Shown: one piece after another, positions 1-7,747 of the stretch
Layout of the letters: the number at the start of each line of letters is the position of its first letter
How positions within the stretch are numbered: the first letter of the stretch is position 1
Source of the DNA: Desulfobulbaceae bacterium
GTDB taxonomy: Bacteria; Desulfobacterota; Desulfobulbia; Desulfobulbales; Desulfobulbaceae
Direction: 5' to 3'
Length of the DNA: 14,365 nt
NCBI GenBank assembly: GCA_030633145.1
Contig: DAOVTM010000046.1
Span: 1-14,365, forward strand
Notes under the pieces: model-generated
What the model was told of the DNA's origin: nothing
What the model saw: only the letters and a program-made list of their open reading frames with translations
The model's database searches: none
Program-made: the position numbers and the translations under genes

Positions 1-24
1 AGCGAGCTCGAAGTCTGCGCTTAT

Positions 25-116
25 CTGCGAGACTCCGTCTGTCTCGCATCGACCGCTGGAGCGGTCATTCAAAGTTACCACGCAGGAGGTAAGCGAGCCT
101 GCGAGACTCCGTCTGT
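25..116. repeat. Two direct copies of an 18-nt repeat with palindromic character
   Basis: The sequence CTGCGAGACTCCGTCTGT occurs identically at 25-42 and 99-116, a 74-nt period. In copy 1, TGCGAGAC (26-33) pairs perfectly with GTCTCGCA (41-48). If the doubled GTCT is removed, the unit becomes TGCGAGACTCCGTCTCGCA, an 8-bp stem with a 3-nt loop, so the ancestral unit may be a small palindrome. A second perfect hairpin follows at once, GACCGCT (51-57) with AGCGGTC (60-66). The window starts here, so more copies may lie to the left. Identity with any named repeat family is unknown. Confidence 0.55.
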
Positions 117-183
117 GGGAACCAGGGGGCAATATGAGTTATCTGATTGAAATTGCGATTTGTCCCGCCTTAAGTTGGTAGCC

Positions 184-240
184 AGAAAATCTTTTCCGAT
201 TTTCTGATTGATCGTATCACCAAGGACAACTATGATACGA
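184..240. repeat. Two adjacent perfect 8-bp inverted repeats
   Basis: AGAAAATC (184-191) pairs with GATTTTCT (198-205) across a 6-nt loop. TCGTATCA (212-219) pairs with TGATACGA (233-240) across a 13-nt loop. Both are perfect and only six bases apart. They could be operator sites, RNA hairpins, or the ends of a decayed element. Neither has a downstream T-run in the + direction that would make it a clear terminator. They lie 90-150 bases before recB. Confidence 0.45.
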
Positions 241-330
241 CCATCAACAGCCAAGTTTGCAATCAAGCTCTTCATTGTTCGCCAAAATTATTGCACGGAA
301 GTATGGAACTCGCCATAAAGGTATAAATCA

Positions 331-3300
331 ATGCAGTCATTAGACCCACTCACCCTGCCCCTGCAGGGACAACTCCTCATTGAGGCCAGCGCAGGAACCG
401 GCAAGACCTACACCATAGCCCTGCTCTTTCTTCGCCTTCTGCTGGAAGAAAAGTTCACTGTGGACAAGATCCTGGTGGTTACCTTTACCAGAGCCGCCAC
501 CGAGGAACTGCGCACCCGGATACGACAGCGTATCCGTGACGGGCTGGATGTGCTGGAGGGGAGAAGTTCAGACTCGGTACTGGACAAACTGCTTACGAAC
601 TCGATGGATGATAAACAGCGAGCCATCCAGACCCTCACCGATGCCCTTACTCTCATGGATGAGGCTGCCATCTTCACCATCCACGGATTCTGTCAGCGGA
701 TGCTGCAGGAACATGCCTTTGAGTCAGGCGCACCCTTTGAAATGGAATTCCTGGAAAGTGAACAGCTACTGCGGCAACGGATCATGGAGGATTTCTGGCG
801 GGATCGCTTTTATGGGGCTTCACGGGATGAGACGGTCTGGGCTGCCAGGCAATGGGGGACACCTGATGCACTCCTGAAATCAATAGGGGGCCATCTGGAT
901 CGACAGGATATTCGTTGTGTACCTGATGTGAATGATGAGATTATTGTCGCACTGGAAAAGAAACTGGATGACGCTCTGCTCGAGGTAAGATCGCAATGGG
1001 AGCGAAAGCGGAACACGATACTTGACCAACTCAGGGAAAATAAAAAAATATCCAAAAATAAAAAAAATGGCTATCATCCTGATCGTCTCGATGGAGCTGC
1101 AAATACCCTGGATGGACTGGTGCAAGTAAACAGTCTGCCCTGGCAGCCGCCTGAAGCTGATCTGCTGCCTCTCTTCACCAGTTCCCACATCACAGCATCT
1201 CTTCTAAAAAACAAAAACAAACCGCCTGACCACCCGTTTCTTGACCTTTTTGACGATTTCTGGACAACCTGGCTCCAGCTAACCAGCTTCCGGCGCATCC
1301 GTATTCTTCTGACGGCACGGCAGTATCTGCACACGGAACTGACCCGGCGCAAGGAAGAACATGCCCAGCTTTTTTTCAACGACCTGCTTACCCATCTGGA
1401 TGCGGCTCTGCAGGGTGAAGGCGGCCACCCCTTTGCCCGCACCATTGGCACCCGTTTTCCCATGATCCTGGTGGACGAGTTCCAGGATACAGACCCGCTC
1501 CAGTACCGCATATTCTCCACTATTCATACTCGAAATCCAGAGAGCGGCCTGATCCTGATCGGGGATCCCAAACAGGCTATTTATAGTTTTCGTGGAGCAG
1601 ACATCTTCACCTATATCCAGGCACGCAGCGACTGTAAAGCAGACAACCGTTTGACTATGGACACCAATTACCGCTCTACCAGCGGAATGGTTGGGGCGGT
1701 GAACCAGCTCTTTGGCCTGGTGGATAACCCTTTTCTTCTTTTTCAGGATGCCATGACCTTTACCCCGGTTAAGGCTGCTGGCTTTGCCGATAAAGAGCCG
1801 TTGCTGCTGGGCAATACGGTTCCTCCTCCTCTGACCTGCCTGCGTCTGCCCAATGGTAAAAAAAGTAAAAACGGTAAAAAAGGCAAAAACGGTACAAACG
1901 ATAAACCGGCGAATACCGGCGTGAGCAGAGAGTGCGCCTCTACCTTCTGCGCTCAGGAGATCGGGCAGCTCCTCACAGCAGGCCGAAGCGGGCAGGCCAC
2001 AATAGGCGACCGCCCACTCCAGGCCGGAGACATCGCCGTGCTGGTACGCACCCACCGGGAGGCAGCTCAGGTACGTTCTTCCTTAGGAAAACTTAGAATA
2101 AGCTCGGTCTATTACAGCCATGATTCTGTATTTCTCTCCCGTGAGGCCCAGCAGATACGGGTCGTCTTGAGTGGACTCCTGGATCTCTCTGACAGCGGTA
2201 TGATTCGTTCGGCCCTGGCAACCCCGCTCTTTGGTTATGATGCAGCCCGGCTTGATCAGCTGCATCACAGTGAAGAGAAATGGGAAAAGGTGATGACCGT
2301 CATGGCAGAGTATCGGCAAATCTGGCAGGAGCAGGGCTTTATTCCCATGTTCCAGCGGCTGCTCAAGGAACAGAAGATGGTTCAGCGTATCCACCCTCTC
2401 CTGGAAGGGGAACGAATTCTAACCAACTATCTCCACCTGGCCGAACTCCTGCAAGAGGCTGGGCTGGAGCAGATTGGCCCGGAGGGGCTGGTGCGCTGGT
2501 TTAGTAATCAGATCCAGGCTCCTGAAAAAGGAGAAAACAGCGGCCAGATGCGCCTGGAATCGGATGAGAACCTGGTAAAGATTGTGACCATTCATAAGGC
2601 CAAGGGGATGGAGTATCCGATAGTGTTTCTGCCCTTTCTCTGGTCTGCCCGCATCTGTAAAGCCAAAGAACCGTTCTCCTTTCACCAACCGGACGAGCCG
2701 GATCGTCTCTATCTTGAGCTGGCAGGCAACAGCGATCATTTACTGCTCGCTGAAAAGGAACGGCTGGCTGAGGATCTGCGGATGCTCTATGTGGCAGTCA
2801 CCCGGGCTCGTTACTGCTGCTTTTTCTGTTGGGGCCGGATCAAGGGAATGGAGAACTCTGCCCTTGGCTATCTGCTCCATGGTCGGACAATGCCGGAAGA
2901 GGCAGAGCTGCTGTCCGCCCTTGCCCAACTGGACACGGATGAGAGTCCTCTGGCAGTCAAACCGTTTATTGAGCAAGTGGCTCAGAAGGTGGGGCAGGAT
3001 GCTGATGCGGTTACGGAGCTTCAACCCGCAATTTTCCAGGGTCATATTGATACATCCTGGCGCATAACCAGCTATTCCCGGCTCACAGCCCATCCTGGAA
3101 GCCAGTCAGACAGGCAGCCGGAACAGCCGGATTACGATTCTTCCAGTGACAATCAGAGCGAAACTGCTGGAGAGGATCGTTTCGGTTTTCCCAGGGGGGC
3201 GGCTGCAGGAACCTGTCTCCATGCCATCCTGGAACATATCAGCTTTACCGATTCCGCTGACCATGAGACCATCATCAATGAACAGCTGGCTCGAGCCGGA

Positions 3301-3867
3301 TTTGAACCATCCTGGGGTACGGTAGTTGCTGACTGGTTAGCAGATATTCTTGATACCGGGCTGGATGAAAACGGACTGCGCCTATCCGGGCTGGGCAGCA
3401 AAAACAGGGTCAACGAGATGTCCTTTTACTTTCCCCTCAATGGGCTGGATCTCTCCTGCTTTAACCGGGTTCTGGCTGATTTCGACTACGCCCCCCTGCC
3501 CGGTCATGACATCCTGCAGGGGCTGATGGTCGGCTTTATTGACCTGGTTTTTTGTCATGAAAATCGCTATTATGTGGCCGATTATAAATCCAACCATCTC
3601 GGAGCTGCCCTGGAGGACTATCGGAAACTGGAACCTGCCATGCTGGAACACCGTTACGACTTGCAGTACCTGATCTATAGCCTGGCTCTGCACCGCTATT
3701 TGCAGTCCAGAATCCCGAATTATTCATACAATGATCATTTTGGCGGGGCCTATTATCTTTTTCTCCGCGGGATGCAGCCGAGCGCAGACAGCGGAGTTTA
3801 TTTTGACAAACCGCCCTTTGCCCTTATTGATGGTATCAGCCGCTGTTGCAACGGGGAGGCGATCTGA
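331..3867 (+). CDS. recB: RecBCD enzyme subunit RecB (UvrD-like helicase with C-terminal nuclease)
   Basis: RecB is the 3'-5' helicase and nuclease subunit of RecBCD (exonuclease V), which resects double-strand breaks and loads RecA. The 1178-residue length is close to that of E. coli RecB (1180). Visible superfamily 1 helicase motifs are: Walker A ASAGTGKT at 19-26, TFTRAATEEL at 51-60, Walker B VDEFQDTD at 381-388, GDPKQAIYSFRG from 411, TIHKAKGMEYP at 753-763, and LYVAVTRAR at 819-827. The RecB-family nuclease is complete: GTCLH with H964, GFIDLVF with D1071, DYK with D1084 and K1086, then the YDLQYLIYSLALHRYL block. These match E. coli H956, D1067, D1080 and K1082. The ATG has AAAGG nine bases upstream. 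The protein carries a Lys/Asn/Gly-rich tandem insert near 509-524. recD overlaps its stop codon, so the two are cotranscribed. Identification is very secure. Confidence 0.97.
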   Translation: MQSLDPLTLPLQGQLLIEASAGTGKTYTIALLFLRLLLEEKFTVDKILVVTFTRAATEELRTRIRQRIRDGLDVLEGRSSDSVLDKLLTNSMDDKQRAIQTLTDALTLMDEAAIFTIHGFCQRMLQEHAFESGAPFEMEFLESEQLLRQRIMEDFWRDRFYGASRDETVWAARQWGTPDALLKSIGGHLDRQDIRCVPDVNDEIIVALEKKLDDALLEVRSQWERKRNTILDQLRENKKISKNKKNGYHPDRLDGAANTLDGLVQVNSLPWQPPEADLLPLFTSSHITASLLKNKNKPPDHPFLDLFDDFWTTWLQLTSFRRIRILLTARQYLHTELTRRKEEHAQLFFNDLLTHLDAALQGEGGHPFARTIGTRFPMILVDEFQDTDPLQYRIFSTIHTRNPESGLILIGDPKQAIYSFRGADIFTYIQARSDCKADNRLTMDTNYRSTSGMVGAVNQLFGLVDNPFLLFQDAMTFTPVKAAGFADKEPLLLGNTVPPPLTCLRLPNGKKSKNGKKGKNGTNDKPANTGVSRECASTFCAQEIGQLLTAGRSGQATIGDRPLQAGDIAVLVRTHREAAQVRSSLGKLRISSVYYSHDSVFLSREAQQIRVVLSGLLDLSDSGMIRSALATPLFGYDAARLDQLHHSEEKWEKVMTVMAEYRQIWQEQGFIPMFQRLLKEQKMVQRIHPLLEGERILTNYLHLAELLQEAGLEQIGPEGLVRWFSNQIQAPEKGENSGQMRLESDENLVKIVTIHKAKGMEYPIVFLPFLWSARICKAKEPFSFHQPDEPDRLYLELAGNSDHLLLAEKERLAEDLRMLYVAVTRARYCCFFCWGRIKGMENSALGYLLHGRTMPEEAELLSALAQLDTDESPLAVKPFIEQVAQKVGQDADAVTELQPAIFQGHIDTSWRITSYSRLTAHPGSQSDRQPEQPDYDSSSDNQSETAGEDRFGFPRGAAAGTCLHAILEHISFTDSADHETIINEQLARAGFEPSWGTVVADWLADILDTGLDENGLRLSGLGSKNRVNEMSFYFPLNGLDLSCFNRVLADFDYAPLPGHDILQGLMVGFIDLVFCHENRYYVADYKSNHLGAALEDYRKLEPAMLEHRYDLQYLIYSLALHRYLQSRIPNYSYNDHFGGAYYLFLRGMQPSADSGVYFDKPPFALIDGISRCCNGEAI
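1855..1899 (+). repeat. 18-nt tandem repeat inside recB encoding a Lys-rich loop
   Basis: Two 18-nt units (1855-1872 and 1873-1890) differ at only two positions and are followed by a degenerate half unit (1891-1899). They encode GKKSKN, GKKGKN and GTN, from residue 509 of RecB. The insert falls between helicase motifs, where sequence is not conserved in RecB, so it is probably a surface loop. The repeat keeps the reading frame. A second A-rich, Lys-rich patch at about 1036-1068 (KISKNKKNG) is not a tandem repeat. Confidence 0.7.
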
Positions 3868-5687
3868 TGCGTGCGGCCTTACAGCAGTTATGCGCAGATG
3901 GCGCAATACGCCCACTCGATCTCCATATCGGTCTCTTTCTTGAGCAGTTATCTGATCGGGAAAAGGGAACACCGGAACTACTCCTGGCCGCCACTCTTGC
4001 CTCTGCTGCCGTGGGCAATGGTCATGTCTGTTTTCCTCTGGACAGGGGAGGGGAGTTCTGCCAGGATATTGACCCTGAACTGATCCCGGAAGTCAAACAG
4101 TGGCGGAAAATATTATTGGGCTTGTCTGTGGTCGGCCAACCCGATGAGACTCGACCTCTGATCCTGGATGAGGCAAACCGGTTATACCTGTACCGATTTT
4201 TCAACTATGAACAGGAGCTTGCCCGAGATCTGCTTGATCGGGCAAATGTTGTTACCGAGGTTGAGGATATAGAACTGGCTCGGCAGCTATTGAGCCAGCT
4301 ATTCGCTGAGAACAAAAGCAAACAGAACCAACCCGACTTTCAGCAGCTGGCTGCGGCCATGGCTCTGCTCAAGCCCCTTTTGGTCATCTCCGGCGGACCG
4401 GGTACCGGCAAGACCTATACCGTGGCTCGTATCCTGGCTCTTTTACAAGGATTGCAGCCCCAGGGCTTGCCCCTGAACATCGGCCTGGCCGCACCCACAG
4501 GCAAGGCCGCAGCCCGGCTGGAAGAGTCCATCCGCAAGGCAAAGGGCGACCTTCCGCCCCAACTGGCCGCATTGGTTCCAGAGAAAGCCAAAACGCTGCA
4601 TCGGCTATTGGGCTATCGTCCTGGTGCGGATGATTTCCGCTATAATCACAGCCATCCCCTGCAGCTTGATTTATTGGTGTTGGATGAGGCATCCATGATC
4701 GACGTGGAGCTGATGGCCGGGGTGATCCGAGCCTTGCCGCCCACGACCCGCCTCATCCTGCTGGGAGACCATAACCAACTGGCCTCTGTGGAGGCGGGCA
4801 GCCTGTTTGGTGATCTCTGCGGCTCTGGTGAACCCGGATGGTCAGAACCGCTCTGCCAACAGCTGGAACAGTTGAGCGGAACCAGTCTGGATTGTGCCGC
4901 AGCTATAAGCGTGACCTCCATGGCAGACTCGGTCATCAAGCTGCGCACCGGTTACCGTTTTAAAGGTGAAAGCGGTATCGGGCAGCTTGCTGAGGCCGTT
5001 AACAGCGGCTCCATGGAGCGGGTGAAGAAGGTCATTGGCAGAGGTTTTCCGGATTTGTACACCGTTTCCCATACTGGTGGCAAAAGAAAAAAGTGGCTGC
5101 AAGAGCAGATCATCCAGGGTTTTCAACCCATGCTCACCGCACTTGGAATCGAGGATGCCTTTACGGCCATGGAACAGTTTCGTTTCCTTTGTGCGGTACG
5201 GAGAGGGCCGAACGGGGTTGAGACCATTAATCAACTGGCAGCGCAAACCCTGCGTCAACAGGATCTGATTCGGGGCGACTCAAACTGGTTCCAGGGAAAA
5301 CCGATCATTATCCGCCGTAACCACTACGAGATGCAGCTCTTTAACGGTGATACCGGCCTGTTATGGAACGATAGCACGGGCAGGCTCATGGCGTGGTTCC
5401 GGCGAGCGGACAACAGCCTCTACCCGGTCACCCCGACCCGCCTGCCAGAGCATGATGCCGCCTTTGCTATCACCATCCACAAGGCTCAGGGATCAGAATT
5501 TGCCCGTTTACTCCTCCTCCTGCCCGAAGAGGAGAGCCGGGTACTCAGTCGTGAATTAATTTATACTGGTATTACCCGAGCTGGCAGGGAACTTATCTTT
5601 TGTACACAGGAGACTATTCTTTCCCTGGCGGTTCGGCAGCGGACTATCCGGTATTCCGGGCTGGCGGAGAAATTGTGGTCTTCTTGA
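3867..5687 (+). CDS. recD: RecBCD enzyme subunit RecD (5'-3' helicase)
   Basis: RecD is the fast 5'-3' superfamily 1B helicase of RecBCD. I choose the ATG at 3867: it overlaps the recB stop (TGATG) and has GGGGAGG at 3853-3859, seven bases upstream. An in-frame TTG at 3846 would add seven residues but has no better signal. The resulting 606 residues match E. coli RecD (608). Motifs, numbered from this ATG: Walker A GGPGTGKT at 176-183, AAPTGKAAARLEE just after it, Walker B LDEASMID with D273 and E274, GDHNQLASVEAG at 300-311, TIHKAQGSEF at 536-545, and YTGITRAGRELIF from 566. The N-terminal RecB-interacting region is present. Ends close together and same strand as recB indicate an operon. No recC follows. 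No clear terminator was found after the stop. Confidence 0.96.
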   Translation: MRAALQQLCADGAIRPLDLHIGLFLEQLSDREKGTPELLLAATLASAAVGNGHVCFPLDRGGEFCQDIDPELIPEVKQWRKILLGLSVVGQPDETRPLILDEANRLYLYRFFNYEQELARDLLDRANVVTEVEDIELARQLLSQLFAENKSKQNQPDFQQLAAAMALLKPLLVISGGPGTGKTYTVARILALLQGLQPQGLPLNIGLAAPTGKAAARLEESIRKAKGDLPPQLAALVPEKAKTLHRLLGYRPGADDFRYNHSHPLQLDLLVLDEASMIDVELMAGVIRALPPTTRLILLGDHNQLASVEAGSLFGDLCGSGEPGWSEPLCQQLEQLSGTSLDCAAAISVTSMADSVIKLRTGYRFKGESGIGQLAEAVNSGSMERVKKVIGRGFPDLYTVSHTGGKRKKWLQEQIIQGFQPMLTALGIEDAFTAMEQFRFLCAVRRGPNGVETINQLAAQTLRQQDLIRGDSNWFQGKPIIIRRNHYEMQLFNGDTGLLWNDSTGRLMAWFRRADNSLYPVTPTRLPEHDAAFAITIHKAQGSEFARLLLLLPEEESRVLSRELIYTGITRAGRELIFCTQETILSLAVRQRTIRYSGLAEKLWSS

Positions 5688-6027
5688 CAGTCAGTATCTC
5701 TAGGTGTATTATTGAACCTGGGTATTGAAAAAACGGCATCCTTCATATACTGGTTGACACTTTTTTTATCAATTCAACTCTACAGGTGCGTACAGCGCAC
5801 TCTACCCTTCTGTGCTATTGAAAATGAGTTTCACAAGAGTATAGTGGGAGAATACGAAAACAGATTGTTCGAGGAAGTGAAGAGAAAGCCTTGAAAGCAT
5901 AAGTCGGAAGTAATATAGTAACAGGTGCTAATTGAACCACCTGTATTTCGCTTGAGCTGAAAAAAGGGGTCAATAGTCAGTCATTTTTTATGGAAGTATC
6001 GAATGTACATCATTCTTGGAGGATCTT
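5688..6027. other. Spacer between recD and the toxin-antitoxin pair; no supported gene
   Basis: A TTG-initiated 60-codon frame at 5712-5894 has no ribosome binding site and no recognisable motif, so I do not annotate it. Two inverted repeats are visible: GTGCG (5786-5790) with CGCAC (5796-5800), and ACAGGTG (5921-5927) with CACCTGT (5938-5944). By eye, base composition is more AT-rich than recBD, which fits an accessory insertion. A promoter for the toxin-antitoxin pair should lie here, but I cannot place it with confidence. Confidence 0.5.
5921..5944. repeat. Perfect 7-bp inverted repeat upstream of antitoxin gene
   Basis: ACAGGTG (5921-5927) and CACCTGT (5938-5944) are perfect reverse complements separated by 10 bases. 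The dyad lies about 84 bases before the antitoxin start. Type II antitoxins usually bind palindromes near their own promoter, so this is a candidate operator. A simple RNA hairpin is equally possible, but a terminator is unlikely because only a short T-run follows. Confidence 0.3.
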
Positions 6028-6234
6028 ATGAAGGCGATAGTAAGTGAAGAAGGTGTCAACATTCCACAGGAGTATCTTAGGGGAGTAAATGTTGTGGATA
6101 TCCGCCTGGAGCAGCATGTTGTCATTGTCACGCCCGTAGATGAGGATCCGATACTGAAGTTGGGAACCGCCCCCGTGGAAACGGATGATAACGATGCCTC
6201 ATTGAATCACGATAAATATATCTACTCGAAATGA
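6028..6234 (+). CDS. VapB-like antitoxin of a PIN-domain toxin
   Basis: This 68-residue protein precedes and overlaps a PIN-domain toxin gene by four bases (ATGA). The N-terminus (MKAIVSEEGVNIPQEYL) resembles the AbrB/MazE-type strand-turn seen in many VapB antitoxins, with the GVNIP core at 9-13. The acidic tail (DPILKLGTAPV at 40-50, then DASLNHDKYIY at 56-66) resembles a recurring tail of small proteins found upstream of PIN genes and is probably the toxin-wrapping part. GGAGGA at 6018-6023 fixes the ATG at 6028; an upstream in-frame TTG at 6016 overlaps that Shine-Dalgarno and is rejected. It should neutralise the toxin and repress its own operon, as is usual in this class. The exact subfamily is uncertain. 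Confidence 0.78.
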   Translation: MKAIVSEEGVNIPQEYLRGVNVVDIRLEQHVVIVTPVDEDPILKLGTAPVETDDNDASLNHDKYIYSK

Positions 6235-6647
6235 GCTTAGTATTTATTGACACCGGGTATTTGTTGGCACTTGAACTCTCCAACGACCAAAACCATAAGA
6301 AGGCTCTACGGCACTGGAACGATGTTTCGAGTTCATTGCCTTTTCTGGTTACCACATCGTACGTTTTTGACGAAGTCATCACATTTTTCAACAGTCGCAG
6401 TCACCATGAAAAGGGTGTGCAAGTCGGCGGCTATTTGCTTCGTAGCCCTTCCGTTGATTTCATTCACGTTGATGAAAAGCTATTCTTCGAAGGATGGAAC
6501 TATTTTCAGAGCCACCAGGATAAAAGATATTCGCTCACTGATTGTATATCCTTCGTCGTAATGAGTAAACTGGACATTAGTATAGCATACACCTTTGACA
6601 AGCACTTTGAGCAGGCCGGATTATTTCGAGAGCCAGCAAACTTTTAA
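6231..6647 (+). CDS. PIN-domain ribonuclease toxin (VapC-like)
   Basis: This 138-residue protein has the acidic PIN active site: D7 in FIDTGYL, E48 in FDEVIT, D104 in SLTDCISF and D123 in YTFDKHF. These four residues coordinate the metal in VapC-type endoribonucleases, which cleave tRNA or rRNA and stop translation when the antitoxin is degraded. The length is typical and nothing is truncated, so the toxin should be active. The start ATG overlaps the antitoxin stop, which gives translational coupling. The RNA target cannot be deduced. The pair sits between recBD and metabolic genes, consistent with an accessory insertion. Confidence 0.88.
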   Translation: MSLVFIDTGYLLALELSNDQNHKKALRHWNDVSSSLPFLVTTSYVFDEVITFFNSRSHHEKGVQVGGYLLRSPSVDFIHVDEKLFFEGWNYFQSHQDKRYSLTDCISFVVMSKLDISIAYTFDKHFEQAGLFREPANF

Positions 6648-6672
6648 CAATTACAATTAATACATTACAGTC

Positions 6673-7005
6673 ATGCGCCAATATTTTATAGACGAACTCT
6701 CTTTTCTTGAACGCGACAACCTTGACAGTTACCTCAAACGCACCCTGAAAGCCGGACCCATCGGCGGGGTGTTTTGGCTTGAGGTACCTCAGGATTTACT
6801 GGCACCAGCCCAGCTGGAACACCCGGACTGCGGCCCGTTTTATATTTCTGTGGTTCTGGACAGCGACGATATTCGATTTGAATTCCTGGTACGCAGCTCC
6901 AACAACATGCACTGCTCCTGCATTGGCTGGGCTACACCGGCTCAGCGTCAGTTTGTCCTGGACTTTGTGGACAATATGCTGAAAGAGGAGATTATTCAGG
7001 TATAA
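6673..7005 (+). CDS. Conserved hypothetical protein with CxC motif
   Basis: The product is 110 residues, with no signal peptide or membrane segment. It starts MRQYFIDELSFLERDNLDSY. It has a GxFWL-like strand (GGVFWLEVP), a CGPFY segment with C53, and a MHCSCIGWATPAQR segment with C81 and C83. The three cysteines could bind a metal, but the number is small and this is inference. I believe related uncharacterised proteins of about this size occur in other Desulfobacterota, but I cannot name a family. It lies 25 bases after the PIN gene and 70 bases before the SGNH hydrolase gene on the same strand. No clear Shine-Dalgarno precedes the ATG. The composition and alternating strand-helix pattern look like a real small globular protein. 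Confidence 0.7.
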   Translation: MRQYFIDELSFLERDNLDSYLKRTLKAGPIGGVFWLEVPQDLLAPAQLEHPDCGPFYISVVLDSDDIRFEFLVRSSNNMHCSCIGWATPAQRQFVLDFVDNMLKEEIIQV

Positions 7006-7075
7006 GGGGACAGGAAGTTCATTCCAGAGAGATGTAAGGCAAGCGTGAAAAAATCACCAGTGTTGACGGATTACC

Positions 7076-7747
7076 ATGCATAGACATGTCTTTACCATAG
7101 GGGACAGCCACTCCCTGCGCTGTTTTGAAAAGCATCCGAGTATTGCCGATTCAACCACCCTGTTCGGGTATAATAAGCTGGATGGAAAAACCGCCTTTAA
7201 CCTGGCTCGGCATGAAAAACAGATCCGTAAAATTCGCCGCTCTTTGCAGGACAAACACCTCATCTTTGTCTTTGGTGAGGTGGATGTGCGTATCCATATC
7301 AAGTACAAGGCCGAGCAGAATGGTACCCCGCCTGCGACTCTGATCCGCCGCACCACAAACCGTTATACCGAGTATGTGTCTGCGCTCCGTAATAAGGGCT
7401 ATAGCATCCACGTCTTTAACGTGGTTCCCACCGGTGATTTTTCCACCCCTGAGGCACTGCGCTGGCGCAAAAATCTCAGCTACCCCTTTCTCGCCTCCAG
7501 AGAGGAGCGTACCCGATACACGGAAGAGATGAATAGCTGGCTGCGGCACGACTGTGCGCAAAAAAATATCCCCTTCATCGATATTTACCGACATCTCATT
7601 GATAGAAACGGCAGACGCAGAAAAGAGCTGATCTATGATTTTTCCCATTTAAATAACAAAACCGCAGATATTGTCATGGATAACTACAGTTTCAGTCAAG
7701 ACAAAACCGTTCCACTCGAAGCAGAGCCGGTTGCCTGCACGACATGA
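7076..7747 (+). CDS. SGNH/GDSL-like hydrolase, cytoplasmic
   Basis: This 223-residue protein has the layout of SGNH esterases/acyltransferases: block I GDSHS with nucleophile S11, a glycine in LDGKTAF for block II, block III FVFGEVDVRIHI with G67-E68-V69-D70 (Glu where most members have Asn), and block V DFSH with D188 and H191. The GEVDVRxHI signature recalls a subgroup of SGNH-like proteins often found near glycan genes; the substrate is unknown. No signal peptide is visible, so it probably acts in the cytoplasm. Its stop overlaps the start of the deaminase gene (ATGA at 7744-7747), so the two are translated together. The Shine-Dalgarno is weak. Activity is likely but not certain because of the Asn-to-Glu change. 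Confidence 0.72.
   Translation: MHRHVFTIGDSHSLRCFEKHPSIADSTTLFGYNKLDGKTAFNLARHEKQIRKIRRSLQDKHLIFVFGEVDVRIHIKYKAEQNGTPPATLIRRTTNRYTEYVSALRNKGYSIHVFNVVPTGDFSTPEALRWRKNLSYPFLASREERTRYTEEMNSWLRHDCAQKNIPFIDIYRHLIDRNGRRRKELIYDFSHLNNKTADIVMDNYSFSQDKTVPLEAEPVACTT

Larger units (their letters stand above)
1..330. other. Non-coding, hairpin-rich region upstream of recB
   Basis: No convincing gene is present on either strand. The stretch holds an 18-nt direct repeat (25-42 and 99-116) and four perfect inverted repeats (26-48, 51-66, 184-205, 212-240). The last two lie inside a 66-codon minus-strand reading frame that has no recognisable family match, and I do not call that frame a gene. The end of the stretch carries the recB ribosome binding site (AAAGG at 317-321, nine bases before ATG). 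I see no convincing sigma-70 promoter with a sensible leader. No C-terminal part of recC is encoded here, although recC often precedes recB. Confidence 0.6.

Noticed and set aside
25..116. CRISPR array
   Set aside because: Only two 18-nt copies, one interval of 74 nt, and no cas genes in the window. It is better described as a palindromic repeat.
75..275. Minus-strand frame of 66 codons starting MKSLIANLAVDGRIIVVLGD
   Set aside because: The N-terminal part faintly recalls the GRIVVxG turn of zinc-type quinone oxidoreductases, but the rest does not fit. A stop codon lies just upstream of the start, and the frame contains two perfect inverted repeats. Not enough to call a gene or remnant.
291..319. 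Sigma-70 promoter for recB (TTGCAC, 17 nt, CATAAA)
   Set aside because: The -10 would overlap the recB Shine-Dalgarno at 317-321 and leave no leader for ribosome binding.
1858..1864. A-run in recB as a programmed frameshift site
   Set aside because: The RecB frame continues through all conserved domains, and nothing in the other frames looks like a functional alternative product.
3846..3866. TTG upstream start for recD
   Set aside because: The ATG at 3867 has a strong GGGGAGG at the right distance and overlaps the recB stop. The TTG lies seven codons earlier and its extra residues include the Shine-Dalgarno itself.
5712..5894. Possible small protein of 60 residues
   Set aside because: TTG start, no ribosome binding site, and no recognisable motif or conserved pattern.
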